Positions 11,292 to 21,103 of a DNA stretch of 64,000 bases are shown here, piece after piece; the stretch's first letter is position 1, and every line of letters starts with the position of its first letter. Below the pieces are notes generated by a model. That model saw nothing but the letters and a program-made list of their open reading frames with translations. It made no database searches and had not been told where the DNA came from. The stretch comes from [Phialemoniopsis] sp. UDSM-2020 (taxonomy: Eukaryota; Ascomycota; Sordariomycetes; Thyridiales; Thyridiaceae), in the NCBI GenBank assembly GCA_018873225.1, contig JAEILZ010000001.1, positions 8,308,001-8,372,000 of the forward strand, written 5' to 3'. The translations under genes were made by a program, and so were the position numbers.

Positions 11292-13630
11292 ATGCCCAAG
11301 ACTGTCTGCATCATCGGTATGTACCACCGCCTCCATCCTCAACAGCCATCCTGCTAACATTCATTCCCCTACACAAGGCGCCGGCCCCTCTGGCCTTGTA
11401 GCCGCCAAGACCCTCCTGCAGCAGGACGGCCCGGGCTTCCACGTCACCCTCTTCGACGCGCAGCCCCGCATCGGCGGCCTCTGGCCCTCGGCGCAGCGCG
11501 ACTCGGCCGGGCTCGTCCACCCGCTCATGCGCGCCAACCAGAGCCGCCACACCGTCCAGTTCAGCGACTTGGCCTGGGACGCCGCCGACCCCCAGTTCCC
11601 GCCCGCCTGGCAGGTCGGGCGGTACCTGCAGCGGTACGCCGACCGGTACCTCACCAACCGCGGCTCTGGTGCTGCTATCCGTCTCGGATGCCGGGTGGAG
11701 ACGGCCGAGCTGGTGGTGCCTGGGGACACGGCCAAGGGGTGGAGGGTCAAGGTGCGCGACGTGGCCAAGGGAAGCGTCGAGGACGCCGGGGTGTTTGACT
11801 ACCTCGTCGTTGCGTCCGGGTTCTTCAGCAAGCCTGTCATCCCGGCTGGGCTGTCCTCTACGCCCGAGGTGCCCGTTCTCCACAGCAGCAGGTATCGCGA
11901 CCTGCAGACGTTGCTCGCGGACGCAGCAGGCAAGGGTGGTAAGATCGTCATCGCTGGCGGTCAGATGTCTGGTGTCGAGATTGCTGGCACGATCGCAACG
12001 CACCTTTCTTCTGCCGTCAACTCTCCTGGCACGCCAGCCATTCCTAATGTCGAGAAGTACACGATCCACCATGTCATCCAGCGGCCTTGCTGGACGTTTC
12101 CTCTGTTTACCTCGCCCAAGGTAAGTTGCTGCGCACCCAGTCCTCGTCGAGCAATAAGAAACTGATCGCGAAGTTCAGGCCAACCAAAAGGCGGTGCCGT
12201 TTCTGCCCTGCGACCTGCCCTCGTACAACCTCGCCAACAGACCTCATCCACTGATGAACAAGCAAGGTCACATAAGTGTCGAAGCTGCACAGTTGGCCAA
12301 CAATGTGTTCCAAGGTGTCATTGGGACCGACCAGTCCGACTTTTCGCCCGAGCTTGCGATCGGTGGTCGTACAATCGACGAGCCACCGTACATCACCGTC
12401 AGCGACACATATCTCGAATTCGTCCGCTCCGGCCTGATCACCGTCTCCTACGGAAAGCTCATGGGTTTCGATGGCACAACTGCCACCATCTCGCCACCCG
12501 GCGAGGCCGTCTCTGATGTCGCAGCAGTCATCCTCGCCACAGGCTTCGATGCCAGCACAGCGATCTCCTACCTCCCAAAAGACATCCAGGACACCCTCTC
12601 CCTCTCATCCGCCAACCTCGACCTCCCCGTCGCCCTCGCCTTCCACGGCACACACCATCCCTCTGCGCCGAACCTGGGCTTCGTCGGCTTCTACCGCTCG
12701 CCCTACTGGGGCGTCATGGAGATGCAGGCGCGCTTCCTCTCCACGCTCTGGTCCACCCCACCCGGCACCTCCCTCCCCGCGTCCCTCCAAAGGGCCCTGG
12801 ACAACGACACCTCCATCGAGCGCACCCTCTCCCTGCGCGTCGACCCGCGCACCTCGCAGTTCCCGATGGGCGACTACGCCTTCCTGATGCAAGAGTTCGC
12901 CGCGGCGCTGGGCCTCGAGATCTCGGCGCCCGTGGGGCAGACGCCGCCCCTGCCGCACAACAGCCTCGGCATGGACCTCCTCACGCCCGCGCGCTACGCC
13001 TCCGGCAATATCAAGGATAAGAAGCAGCGAGCAGAGATCGTCGAGAACCTGAGGCAGACGTTCGACACGGCCATGGCGGGCCTGACCAGGGGCCGCTTCG
13101 TCGCGGGCGCCGTGTTCCGGTCGCTGCAGGGCGAGTGGTCGCTCGAGCGCGACCTGCGCAGCGAGCTCCCCTCGCACCCGAGCGGGCACTTTAGCGGCAC
13201 GGCGACGTTCCTGCTGCGCGACGGCACGGCGGACGGCCGTAAAGATGGCCCTGACTTGGGTATGGAGTACCTCTACATCGAGGACGGCGAGTTCACGGCG
13301 TCCAACGGCATGTCGTTCCGGGCGACGAGGCGGTACGTGTGGCGCTACGACGAAAGGCGCGACGTCCTCAGCGTGTGGTTCGCGCGGACCGACGACGCCA
13401 AGAGGGCCGACTACCTGTTTCACGAGGTCGAGTTCATTCTCCCCGAGGATGAAAACGGGTGGTGGCAGGCCAAGGCGGGGCACTTGTGCGTCAAGGACTT
13501 TTACGATGTCAAGTACGACTTCAACTTCAAGGCTGTGAACCTGCAGGACTGGAGGCTGGCGTACACGGTCAAGGGGCCTAAGAAGGATTACACGATTGAC
13601 GGAGTTTATAGACGGGTTAGGAAGAATTAG
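11292..13630 (+). CDS. Flavin-containing monooxygenase fused to a C-terminal DUF6314-like domain, 3 exons
   Basis: FAD/NADPH-dependent monooxygenase of the FMO/SidA-like superfamily. Exons 11292-11316, 11378-12120 and 12179-13630 encode 739 residues. The FAD-binding GAGPSG lies at residues 9-14, followed by RIGGLWP. An NADP-binding region is near residue 200 (IVIAGGQMSGVEIAG) and an ATG-type linker (VILATGFDAST) follows in exon 3. From about residue 570 the protein continues into a separate soluble domain beginning GRFVAGAVFRSLQGEW and rich in aromatic beta-strand motifs, including FLLRDG, RRYVWRYDE, WFAR and VKDFYDVKYDF. I identify this from memory as resembling DUF6314. The fusion is intact, with no stop or frameshift. 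Substrate unknown. The gene converges on a D-2-hydroxyacid dehydrogenase gene 151 bases away. Confidence 0.88.
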
Positions 13631-13781
13631 AGATGGAGGAGAAGGAAAATAGAGTCATAATCCCATTGTTGCCTTTTCCCTAGCCCACTCCTCTCCGTTC
13701 AGAGATACGCAGGTATAAGGTACGCCCAAAACAACCTTGCTTTTGCTATTCACACCAATCCCACAACGCCATGCCGGGTTT

Positions 13782-14846
13782 TCAAATGCGTACCGGCGCC
13801 GACTCCCGCCTGACCAGCAAATGGCCCTCCCTAACAAGCGAGTTCTTGCACGGCACGCGCCGCATAAAGTCCTCGAGGTTGCGCAGCGTGCAGTCGGCGA
13901 TCTCGGCCAGCGCCTCCTCGGTGAAGAAGCCCTGGTGCCCGCAGATGAGCACGTTGTGGAACGTCATGAGGCGCGACAGCTCGTCGTCGTCGATGATGTC
14001 GGCCGAGTGGTCGTTGTAGAATATGGCGCCCTCGCCCTCGTACACGTCGAGGGCCAGCCCGCCCAGCCTCTTGCTCTTGAGCGCCGCGATGACGGCCTTG
14101 GTGTGGATGAGGCCGCCGCGCGACGTGTTGACCAGCATGGCCCCTTGCTTCATCTTGGCCAGGGACTCGTCGCAGATGATGTGCCGCGTGCCCTCGGTCA
14201 GCGGGCAGTGCAGGCTGACAAAGTCGCTCTGCGCCAGCAGGGTGTCGAGGTCGACGTACTCGCCGCCGAGGCCGACCAGCTCGTCCGACGGGTACGGGTC
14301 GTGCGCGAGGACGCGGCACCCGAAGCCGGAGCGCATGATGCGCGCAAGAGACAATCCGATGCGGCCCGTACCCACGACGCCGACCGTCTTGCCGTGCAGG
14401 GTGCGGCCCAGCAGGCCGTCGAGGCGGAAGTTGCCCTCGCGGACGCGGTTGTAGGCGCGGTGCGTGTTGCGGTTGAGCGTCTGGACGAGCGCGACGGCGA
14501 ACTCGGCGACGGCCTCGGGGGAGTAGGCGGGCACGTTGGCGACGAACATGCCGTGGCGCTCGGCGGCGGCGAGGTCGACGTGGTTGTACCCGGCGCAGCG
14601 CAGCAGGACGGCCTTGACGCCCGCGGCGGCCAGGGCCGCGAGGACGGGCTCGCCGAGGTCGTCGTTGACAAAGGCGCAGATGGCGCCCGCGCCGTGGGCG
14701 AGGGGCACGGTCTCCGGCGACAGCGGAAAGTCATGGAAGACGAGCTCGAGGGCAGGGGGCGGGGAGTCAGACTCGGCGCGGGTGGTGTTGACGCGGGTCA
14801 GGTAGTCCCGGTCGTAGGGTTTGGCGCTGAAGACGGCGAGCTTCAT
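13782..14846 (-). CDS. D-2-hydroxyacid dehydrogenase (D-lactate dehydrogenase-like), single exon
   Basis: NAD-dependent reduction of a 2-oxoacid to a D-2-hydroxyacid, cytosolic. The 354-residue protein has the N-terminal catalytic domain (CAGYNHVDL), the NAD-binding VVGTGRIG, an HCPLTEGTRHII segment, the substrate-binding arginine in VNTSRGGLI, a glutamate in the DVYEGEGAIF region and the catalytic histidine in GHQGFFTEEAL. Length and motif order match fungal D-lactate dehydrogenase-like enzymes. I start at the ATG at 14844-14846 (MKLAVFSAKPYDRDYL), which matches the family's beginning, not at the upstream in-frame ATG that would add 20 residues. Third positions are strongly GC-biased, which creates a 376-codon ghost ORF on the opposite strand. 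Confidence 0.93.
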   Translation of the reverse strand: MKLAVFSAKPYDRDYLTRVNTTRAESDSPPPALELVFHDFPLSPETVPLAHGAGAICAFVNDDLGEPVLAALAAAGVKAVLLRCAGYNHVDLAAAERHGMFVANVPAYSPEAVAEFAVALVQTLNRNTHRAYNRVREGNFRLDGLLGRTLHGKTVGVVGTGRIGLSLARIMRSGFGCRVLAHDPYPSDELVGLGGEYVDLDTLLAQSDFVSLHCPLTEGTRHIICDESLAKMKQGAMLVNTSRGGLIHTKAVIAALKSKRLGGLALDVYEGEGAIFYNDHSADIIDDDELSRLMTFHNVLICGHQGFFTEEALAEIADCTLRNLEDFMRRVPCKNSLVREGHLLVRRESAPVRI

Positions 14847-15819
14847 GGTGGTGTTTTGGGTGTGTGAATTTTCCAGGAGTAATAGATGATGATATTGGAT
14901 GCACAATGGACCTGCTGAGCACTGGAGGAATGTAAACTTATTTTTCTATGCTCAGCTATGGCCGGTGGACACAGGTCAGACCGATAAGAAGGCTCCAGCT
15001 ATGGTTTGTTGGTGTGCGTCAAGGTTGGGCAGGTCAGCAAGGCAGGAAAAACCTTGTTGCTTCCTGCTCAGTCAAAGCTGAAGATGACGACGCTGCCTTC
15101 CGACACTGCCGCCAAGAAGCGGCGGTGACCACAAAAACCGCGCATTTTCTGGTCGCACAGCAGTCCTTTCCATGCGGGAACATGCTGATTCGATCCGAAT
15201 ATCATCAGATCCCACCACAACTGGCACATTAAGCCTCGCGATGCCAAAAGCATCATGAAATCAAAAAATATTCGCAAGGGTTGCGATGACGTACAAACAA
15301 CCTGGGGAAGCAGCTTCAGCAACCCCGCCTGCCAAATCTGGCTGTCAGGTGGGGTCCACGGGTGTTCTGTCACCTGAATGATGCACTGTGGGGTTCCTGA
15401 AATAAGCTGTAGGGCTGAGCTGCCAGGGTCGTGTTTGGGCGTGTCCCAGGGCTAACTAGTGCTGACAGCAACGCCCCAGATCGAGGTCGGGGAAGAGATG
15501 CATGATTTGACGTCTGTCATTTATTCAAATTGGTCTCTACTTTAATGATTACTTCTTTCAAAATGAATAGTTTAGGACCAAAGGTTGAGCTTGGTTCAAA
15601 GCTCCTCGGGCCTCAAAGAATAACAGTTCCAGTTTATAACAAATTATCTTGATCTGCCCCAAGGACGTGTGGACTCTCGTAAGAGGACGGTAAAGATGCT
15701 TTGTCCATACACGCCGCAAGTTCCTGGTGTGAGGTCTTCAATAACGCTTTTGTATTTTGTTCCCTAGAAATTTGTTCTTTAGAGAAGATCTAGTTCCGGT
15801 CTCTTTGACAACCTCAGCT
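14847..15819. other. Intergenic, D-hydroxyacid dehydrogenase promoter and alcohol dehydrogenase 3' side
   Basis: About 970 bases. The left half should contain the promoter of the minus-strand dehydrogenase. The AT-richer part from about 15500 to 15800 is probably the 3' untranslated region of the alcohol dehydrogenase gene. Nothing else is recognised. Confidence 0.45.
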
Positions 15820-16973
15820 CTAGTTGACCAGTACGTAGCGATACCTGGCCTTGCCGTTGAGCATGTCGACCATGGCCTGGTTCGCGTCCTTCATCGGCCG
15901 AATCTCGACCCACGGCTTGACGCCCTTGTCCACCGCCAGCTGGAGCATCTCGCGGATCTCCTGGGGCGACCCGATCGACGACCCCGTGTAGCTCACGCGG
16001 TTGGCGATGAGCGGCAGCGGGTGGAACTTGTACTCGCCGTCGTCCGGATTGCCCACCTGCACCAGCGCGCCGTCCTTGCGCACGAGGTTGAGGTAGCCCA
16101 CCAGCGGCGCCTTGGTCGACGACACGGTCGAGATGACCACGTCGAGCGTCCGCGCGTGCTTCTTGTCCCAGTCCGGCTCGTCGTCGGTCGCGATGTAGTC
16201 GTCCGCGCCCATCCGCAGCACCTCGGCCCGCTTCTCCTCCTTGCGCGAGATGCCCACCACTCTGTCCGCGCCCAGCGCCTTGGCGAACAGCACGCCGAAG
16301 TGGCCCAGGCCGCCGACGCCGACGATGCCCACCGTCTTGCCGGGGCCGACGCCGTGGTGTCGCAGAGGCGAGTACACCGTCACGCCGCCGCAGAGCATGG
16401 GCGCCGCGGCGGCCGGGTCGAGCCCCTCCGGGATGGGCACGACAAAGTGCGACGGGCAGCGGTGGTAGTTGGCGTGGCCGCCCATGGCCTTGCCGCCGTT
16501 GTAGTGCGGCGCGCTGCCGTAGGTGTGCACGGGCCGCGGGCAGTACTGCTCGCTGTGCGAGGCGCACTCGCCGCACTCCTCGCCGAACCGGCCCAGGCAC
16601 GAGTCGGCCTGCGCGCCCACGCCCACGAGGTCGCCCACCTTGATCCCGCCTTCGGCCTTGGAGCCCACGCGCACGGCGCGCCCGACGATCTCGTGGCCTA
16701 CGCAGATGGGGTACGGCATGGGTCCCTTTTGTTCTCTGGTTAGCTGGTCTGCGCAGATTTTGGCGTTGATAAGTGAGGGGCGGGGGATGGACTCACCCAG
16801 CCGCTACGGAGGGTGTGCAGGTCGGAACCACAGATGCTGCTGTGGGTGACCTGGATGTCGATGTCTGTCTCCTCCCATGCCTTGGGCTCGAAACCCTGCC
16901 AGACCATGTTGCCCTGATCCGACTTCTCGTCCAGGCCGAGCCAGCCCTCGAACTTGTAATCTTGCTGAGCCAT
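15820..16973 (-). CDS. Zinc-dependent alcohol dehydrogenase, Adh6/cinnamyl-alcohol type, 2 exons
   Basis: Medium-chain zinc alcohol dehydrogenase, probably NADP-dependent, interconverting aldehydes (often aromatic or cinnamyl) and alcohols. Exons 16797-16973 and 15820-16725 give 360 residues, as expected for yeast Adh6-like enzymes. The catalytic zinc ligands are Cys48 (SSICGSDLH) and the GHE motif (His70-Glu71). The structural zinc cysteines lie in the CLGRFGEECGEC...YC segment. The Rossmann motif is VGVGGLGHFG. The join at the intron restores SGWGPMPYPICVGHE, confirming the splice. It sits beside the divergent vanillyl-alcohol-oxidase gene with 1.7 kb between. An aromatic aldehyde reductase would be a sensible partner for that oxidase, but this is inference from proximity only. 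Confidence 0.94.
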
Positions 16974-18644
16974 TGCGATGTGAGGTGAGGGGTTGATGTG
17001 CTGTTTGCTGAGCAGGTTGTGCCTTGTAGTGCCGTGCTTGCGAGATGCCGTTCGATTAGCCTTTTTCAATTGAAGGTATCTAGTCCTTTCTTATATAAAG
17101 CCAATGCGTCGATACCGCTTTTAAAGCAAGTTTATCTCCTTAGTGTCCGTTGGGCCAATTTAACTCCAGGAGGGTATTGTTAACCGAGGCATGGAGCCAC
17201 TCGAACCCAGTTGAGGTCGTCGACAATGCCAATGTTACGTCCAAGAGAAAAGAAAATTCGAATGTTTTGATTTCTAAGCTTCAATTCGAACTCTTATCGC
17301 CGTTATTGACGTAGACTAGGTGCTCGTGTCGAGAGTTATTTGGTGAGAGGATCCAATCACAGCTCGTGAGGGTGCCCCCTTTGGTGGAGGTCCCGAGGCT
17401 CACTTTATCCCGCACTGGCGGTTTGATGTCATCGAGGCCGTAGCCATGAAAGACGCTAGGCGACAAGACGGCATTGTCCCACCTCTCCCACTTCACTTCA
17501 AGGTTTTCCTTAACACCGAATAGAGTGGAGGGCGCTAGCGTTTCTCCAGTCTAAATGCCCTGTTAGATCCGGCAGTCGAAGTTATGACTCGAACGGCGAA
17601 TGCATGAAGCTTTTGCATAAGAGGGGGTGTGCCAGCCTGCATCTTCGCGATCGTTTTCTGGTTTCGGGTGGCCAATGAGATGTTACGCTCAGAACTGCAG
17701 GCTGCGGTAGCGTCGTCAGCTGAATCAATCACTAAGTCTTAGTAATCCCACATGAGAAAGCGGTATTTCCCGTGATGTGTCCCAAGGGTCATGGCCGTGT
17801 AAGGGCAGCATGTGGGTCTGATGAGTTTGCTTCTCTAAAGCCGGGGTGATCGTTTAAAGGCACTCTTTAAGTATTCGCTTTTGTGTCGATGACACGACTT
17901 TTGACTGCACGAACTCATCAAAGGGGATAGCTGCCTAGGCAATGAGGGACGCGGGCGGAAGCGGCGGCGGCGGGACGTGGTGGCCCGAGAGCATGGACTT
18001 GATCAAGAGGGAGCTCATGGCTGATCGCTGAAGCGGGCCAGAGATTTGCAGCTTTCAGACCATAGTGACTAAAATCAACCTCACTCATGGCCACTCATGG
18101 CAGCTCAAATGAAGGCAATTGTTTCCGCCAGGTGACTATCTTCTACTCTTAATCGCGGTGGCGCGTGGTTCACAGACGGGATCCAGGATGCTTGGTCCCA
18201 CGATGCACGCCACTAACCACCTTTCCTCTCTTCCCCAGGCAATAAATTCCAAGGTTCTTAGTGCTGCGTGCCAGCATATCCGGAAAGCGGTGGGATGAGG
18301 AAGCGTGTTTTCACCGTCCTGTTCTACGTGATGCCTCAACGCCCAGGCCCTCCACATCCACCACATCCCCCCACAAGCTTTGGGGTTTGCGTACTCCCCA
18401 CATCCACATCTTTCTCGCCATCCACATCGACGACCTTCTGCCAGGCACGCGTGCCACTAAGAAACTACTACTACTTACCTTGCTAACGTCTATTAAATGG
18501 AGGAGCAACGGCCAGTGGACTGTGGACTGCCTAGCATGGAACTATCCCGCAGGAAGACCCTTAGACCTATCGCCTTCTCCCGTTGTGTCACAGTTCACGG
18601 TTGAGGTTCTTGATCAATTGAGAAACACTGCATCAATTGCTACC
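16974..18644. promoter_or_regulatory. Divergent intergenic region between alcohol dehydrogenase and VAO-type oxidase
   Basis: About 1.67 kb separates the two divergent starts. Short ORFs here carry no motif. Near 18350-18430 is a stretch rich in CCACATC-like repeats, just upstream of the oxidase leader. The frame of the oxidase stays open upstream to about 18261, but that extension has unlikely composition and is not used. Confidence 0.4.
17091..17097 (-). promoter_or_regulatory. TATA-like element of the alcohol dehydrogenase gene
   Basis: On the minus strand the sequence reads TATATAA, about 120 bases upstream of the alcohol dehydrogenase ATG. Spacing is reasonable for a fungal core promoter. 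No expression evidence is available. Confidence 0.35.
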
Positions 18645-20652
18645 ATGACTTCTTCTTTGCCCACCAACACTTACTTTGATCCGGACTGTGAAGCGGCTCA
18701 CCGCGCCGCATTCGCTCCACCCAAAAAACCTATCAAATCTGTGCTTCCGCCTGGTGTCTCCCAAAACACCTTTGATGAGGCAGTCAAAGCGTTCGCATCG
18801 GCAGTAGGTAATGATGCTGTGTTCGTGAAAGAGGCTCTCGCCCACTACATCGATCCATACGATATCGACGAAAATAATGAATCAAAACGCAAGGTGCCTG
18901 GTGCTGCCGTCTGGTAAGCCGGCGATAAGCTCATGTCCTGTCGTTTGATCCTGAACAACTCCCCTCGGCTGACGTTCATCTAACATGCAGCCCGAAGTCG
19001 ATCGATGAGCTCCGTCAAGTCCTTCGGGTAGCCAACACTTTTGGGATACCTCTGTGGACGTTCTCTAGGGGCAAGAACTTGGGGTACGTGGTCCTCCCAC
19101 TCTCCAAGGTGGCACGTCCCGCTGAGGGCTAGTGTACTGACGAACGCCCTCTAGCTATGGCGGACCTGCCCCAAGGGTCAACGGATCCGTCGCCTTGGAC
19201 CTGCATCGCATGGACAAGATCCTCGAGGTCAACGACGAGTTTCACTACGCTGTTGTCGAGCCGGGCGTTACTTTCTTCGACCTGTACAACTACTGTGTCA
19301 AGCATGGCAAGAAGCTCTGGCCGACCACGCCATCGCTTGGTTGGGGCAGTGTTGTAGGCAATGTCAGTTACGGCATTCTCTGTAACAATGCTCGCATACG
19401 CCACACTAACTGATATTCTAGACGCTCGATCGTGGAACAGGCTTTGCAGCCAACTCGAACCATCACCAATGCATCTCTGGACTCGAGGTCATGCTTCCCG
19501 ACGGCGACGTCGTCCGAACTGGCCAGTTCGGCATTTCCAACTCTCCCTCCGCGTTCATCTCGAGATTCACATACGGCCCTTCAATCGAGGGTTTGTTCTT
19601 GCAAAGCAACCTGGGTGTTGTCACAAAGCTAAGCCTGTGGCTTACACCCCAACCACCAGCGTTTATGTCGTGCCAGCTGTCTGTTCCCGAAGATGACGAC
19701 GTCGAGCCGCTAGTTGACGCTCTGGGCGAGATGCGCAGGAACGGGCTGATACCCAACAACGTCTGGGTAACCAACTTTGGCGAGGCGCTCTGCATCCAGG
19801 GAAAGCGGAATAAGTGGTGGAAGGGAGACGGTGTGATTCCAGAATGGCGTGTGAAAGAACTCCAGAAAGAACTGAACCAGGGTGCCTGGATGGCAAAGTG
19901 GGGATTGTACGGCCCCAAGAGAGTGATCGAATCAACATTTGAGGAGATCAAGGATCAGCTCGCCAAGAAGGTACCTACTGGCACCACAGAGGGCCACCTC
20001 TACGCCGCGCCGGACGGAGAGCTGCTCGACGCAAAGTCCATCCCTCCAGAGCACGGCCTCTTCCTCGCCGGAGTTCCGTCGCTATTCAGCCTGCCGCTCA
20101 TGGAGTGGCCCCTCCCGGATGGGAAGGGCAAGGCTGCGCACGGGGACTATGCTCCTGTCATCCCATCGTCGGGGAAGCGCGTCGCGGAGTGGATGCGCAT
20201 CTGCAAGGCCGCCTACAGGGCCGCCGACACCGACTGGATGACAGACTTCTTCATGCACGAGAGGCACATCATCTGCACCAACATGTATGCCTACGACCAG
20301 CAGAATCCCAAGGAGTGCAGAGATGTCGACAAGCTCTACCTGAGCCTGTACAAGGCAGCGAAGGAGCGAGGATACGGGATGTACCGTGGACATGTGAAGC
20401 ATATGGGTGAGAAGAAATTCAAAATCCTAGCTTGTTCACCTCGCCATGCTGACTGGTTCGTTAGATATGATTGCGGATCTGAATGATTTCAACCGTCACG
20501 CGTATAACAGGTTTACCGAGAAACTTAAGGACGCCCTCGATCCTAATGGAATCTTGGCACCAGGAAAGCAGGGTATCTGGCCGCAAAAGTTTCGACATCT
20601 CCGGGAGCCGACCAACAGCGAGACCTTGGTATTGAAACAAAGCAGAATCTGA
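18645..20652 (+). CDS. Vanillyl-alcohol-oxidase-type FAD-linked phenol oxidase, 5 exons
   Basis: Flavoenzyme of the VAO/PCMH superfamily that oxidises para-substituted phenols such as vanillyl alcohol or 4-alkyl/allyl phenols. Exons 18645-18913, 18991-19083, 19155-19362, 19422-20406 and 20465-20652 encode 580 residues, near the 560 of Penicillium VAO. The PCMH-type FAD domain starts near residue 90. LGYGGPAPR contains Tyr122, equivalent to a phenolate-binding tyrosine. GWGSVVGN and DRGTGF follow. His472 in MHERHIIC corresponds to the histidine that covalently holds FAD in VAO. Tyr511-Arg512 match the other phenolate-binding pair. The end, DPNGILAPGKQGIW, is typical of the family. At the position of the VAO catalytic aspartate (Asp170) this protein has Ser181 (see findings). 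The plus-strand regulator gene follows 451 bases downstream. Confidence 0.93.
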
Positions 20653-21103
20653 TCGGGAAAACGGAGGCTCGTTCTTGTACCTAATAGCTCTGCCTCACAT
20701 GTCTTCATCTTAGATGTTTTTTTTCCAAAAGACAAGAAGGGTGTCTGTCACTGAAAGACAGGCTTGAATGCAATATCAAGAAAGTATGTAAACAAAAGGT
20801 GTGACAAGCACAAGCGCTCTGATTACGACGTTTCAAGTTGTGTACAGATGCCCTAGCGTCCAGTCAGTCTGTCGGGAGTAAATCAGAGGCCGATAAAACG
20901 CCTCAGAACCCGGGGTTCCGATGTGTTCATTCCCCGCATTTCACAATCCCGGGGGAGGGTCGAGCTGGCCCAATGATTGATCAAAGATTACTTGGTCATG
21001 TTGGGACTTCCGAGACCCCCTCCCACAACTCGCGTCGTCGGTACTTCCTGCATCTCTGATATTTTGAGAAACAACCTGTTTCCCCCAACAGCTCCTCGCA
21101 ACG
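20653..21103. promoter_or_regulatory. Intergenic, oxidase 3' end and regulator promoter
   Basis: About 450 bases between two same-strand genes. The first half presumably carries the oxidase polyadenylation region, the second the promoter of the zinc-finger regulator. No specific site recognised. Confidence 0.4.

Noticed and set aside
12605..13483. Minus-strand frame of 292 codons opposite the FMO-DUF6314 gene
   Set aside because: Antisense shadow with biased composition and no recognisable domain.
13737..14867. Plus-strand frame of 376 codons opposite the D-2-hydroxyacid dehydrogenase
   Set aside because: Ghost ORF caused by GC-biased third positions. The minus-strand protein has all family motifs.
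18261..18644. Upstream in-frame extension of the VAO-type oxidase
   Set aside because: The extension has unlikely composition and lacks family similarity. The ATG at 18645 gives the expected amino terminus.
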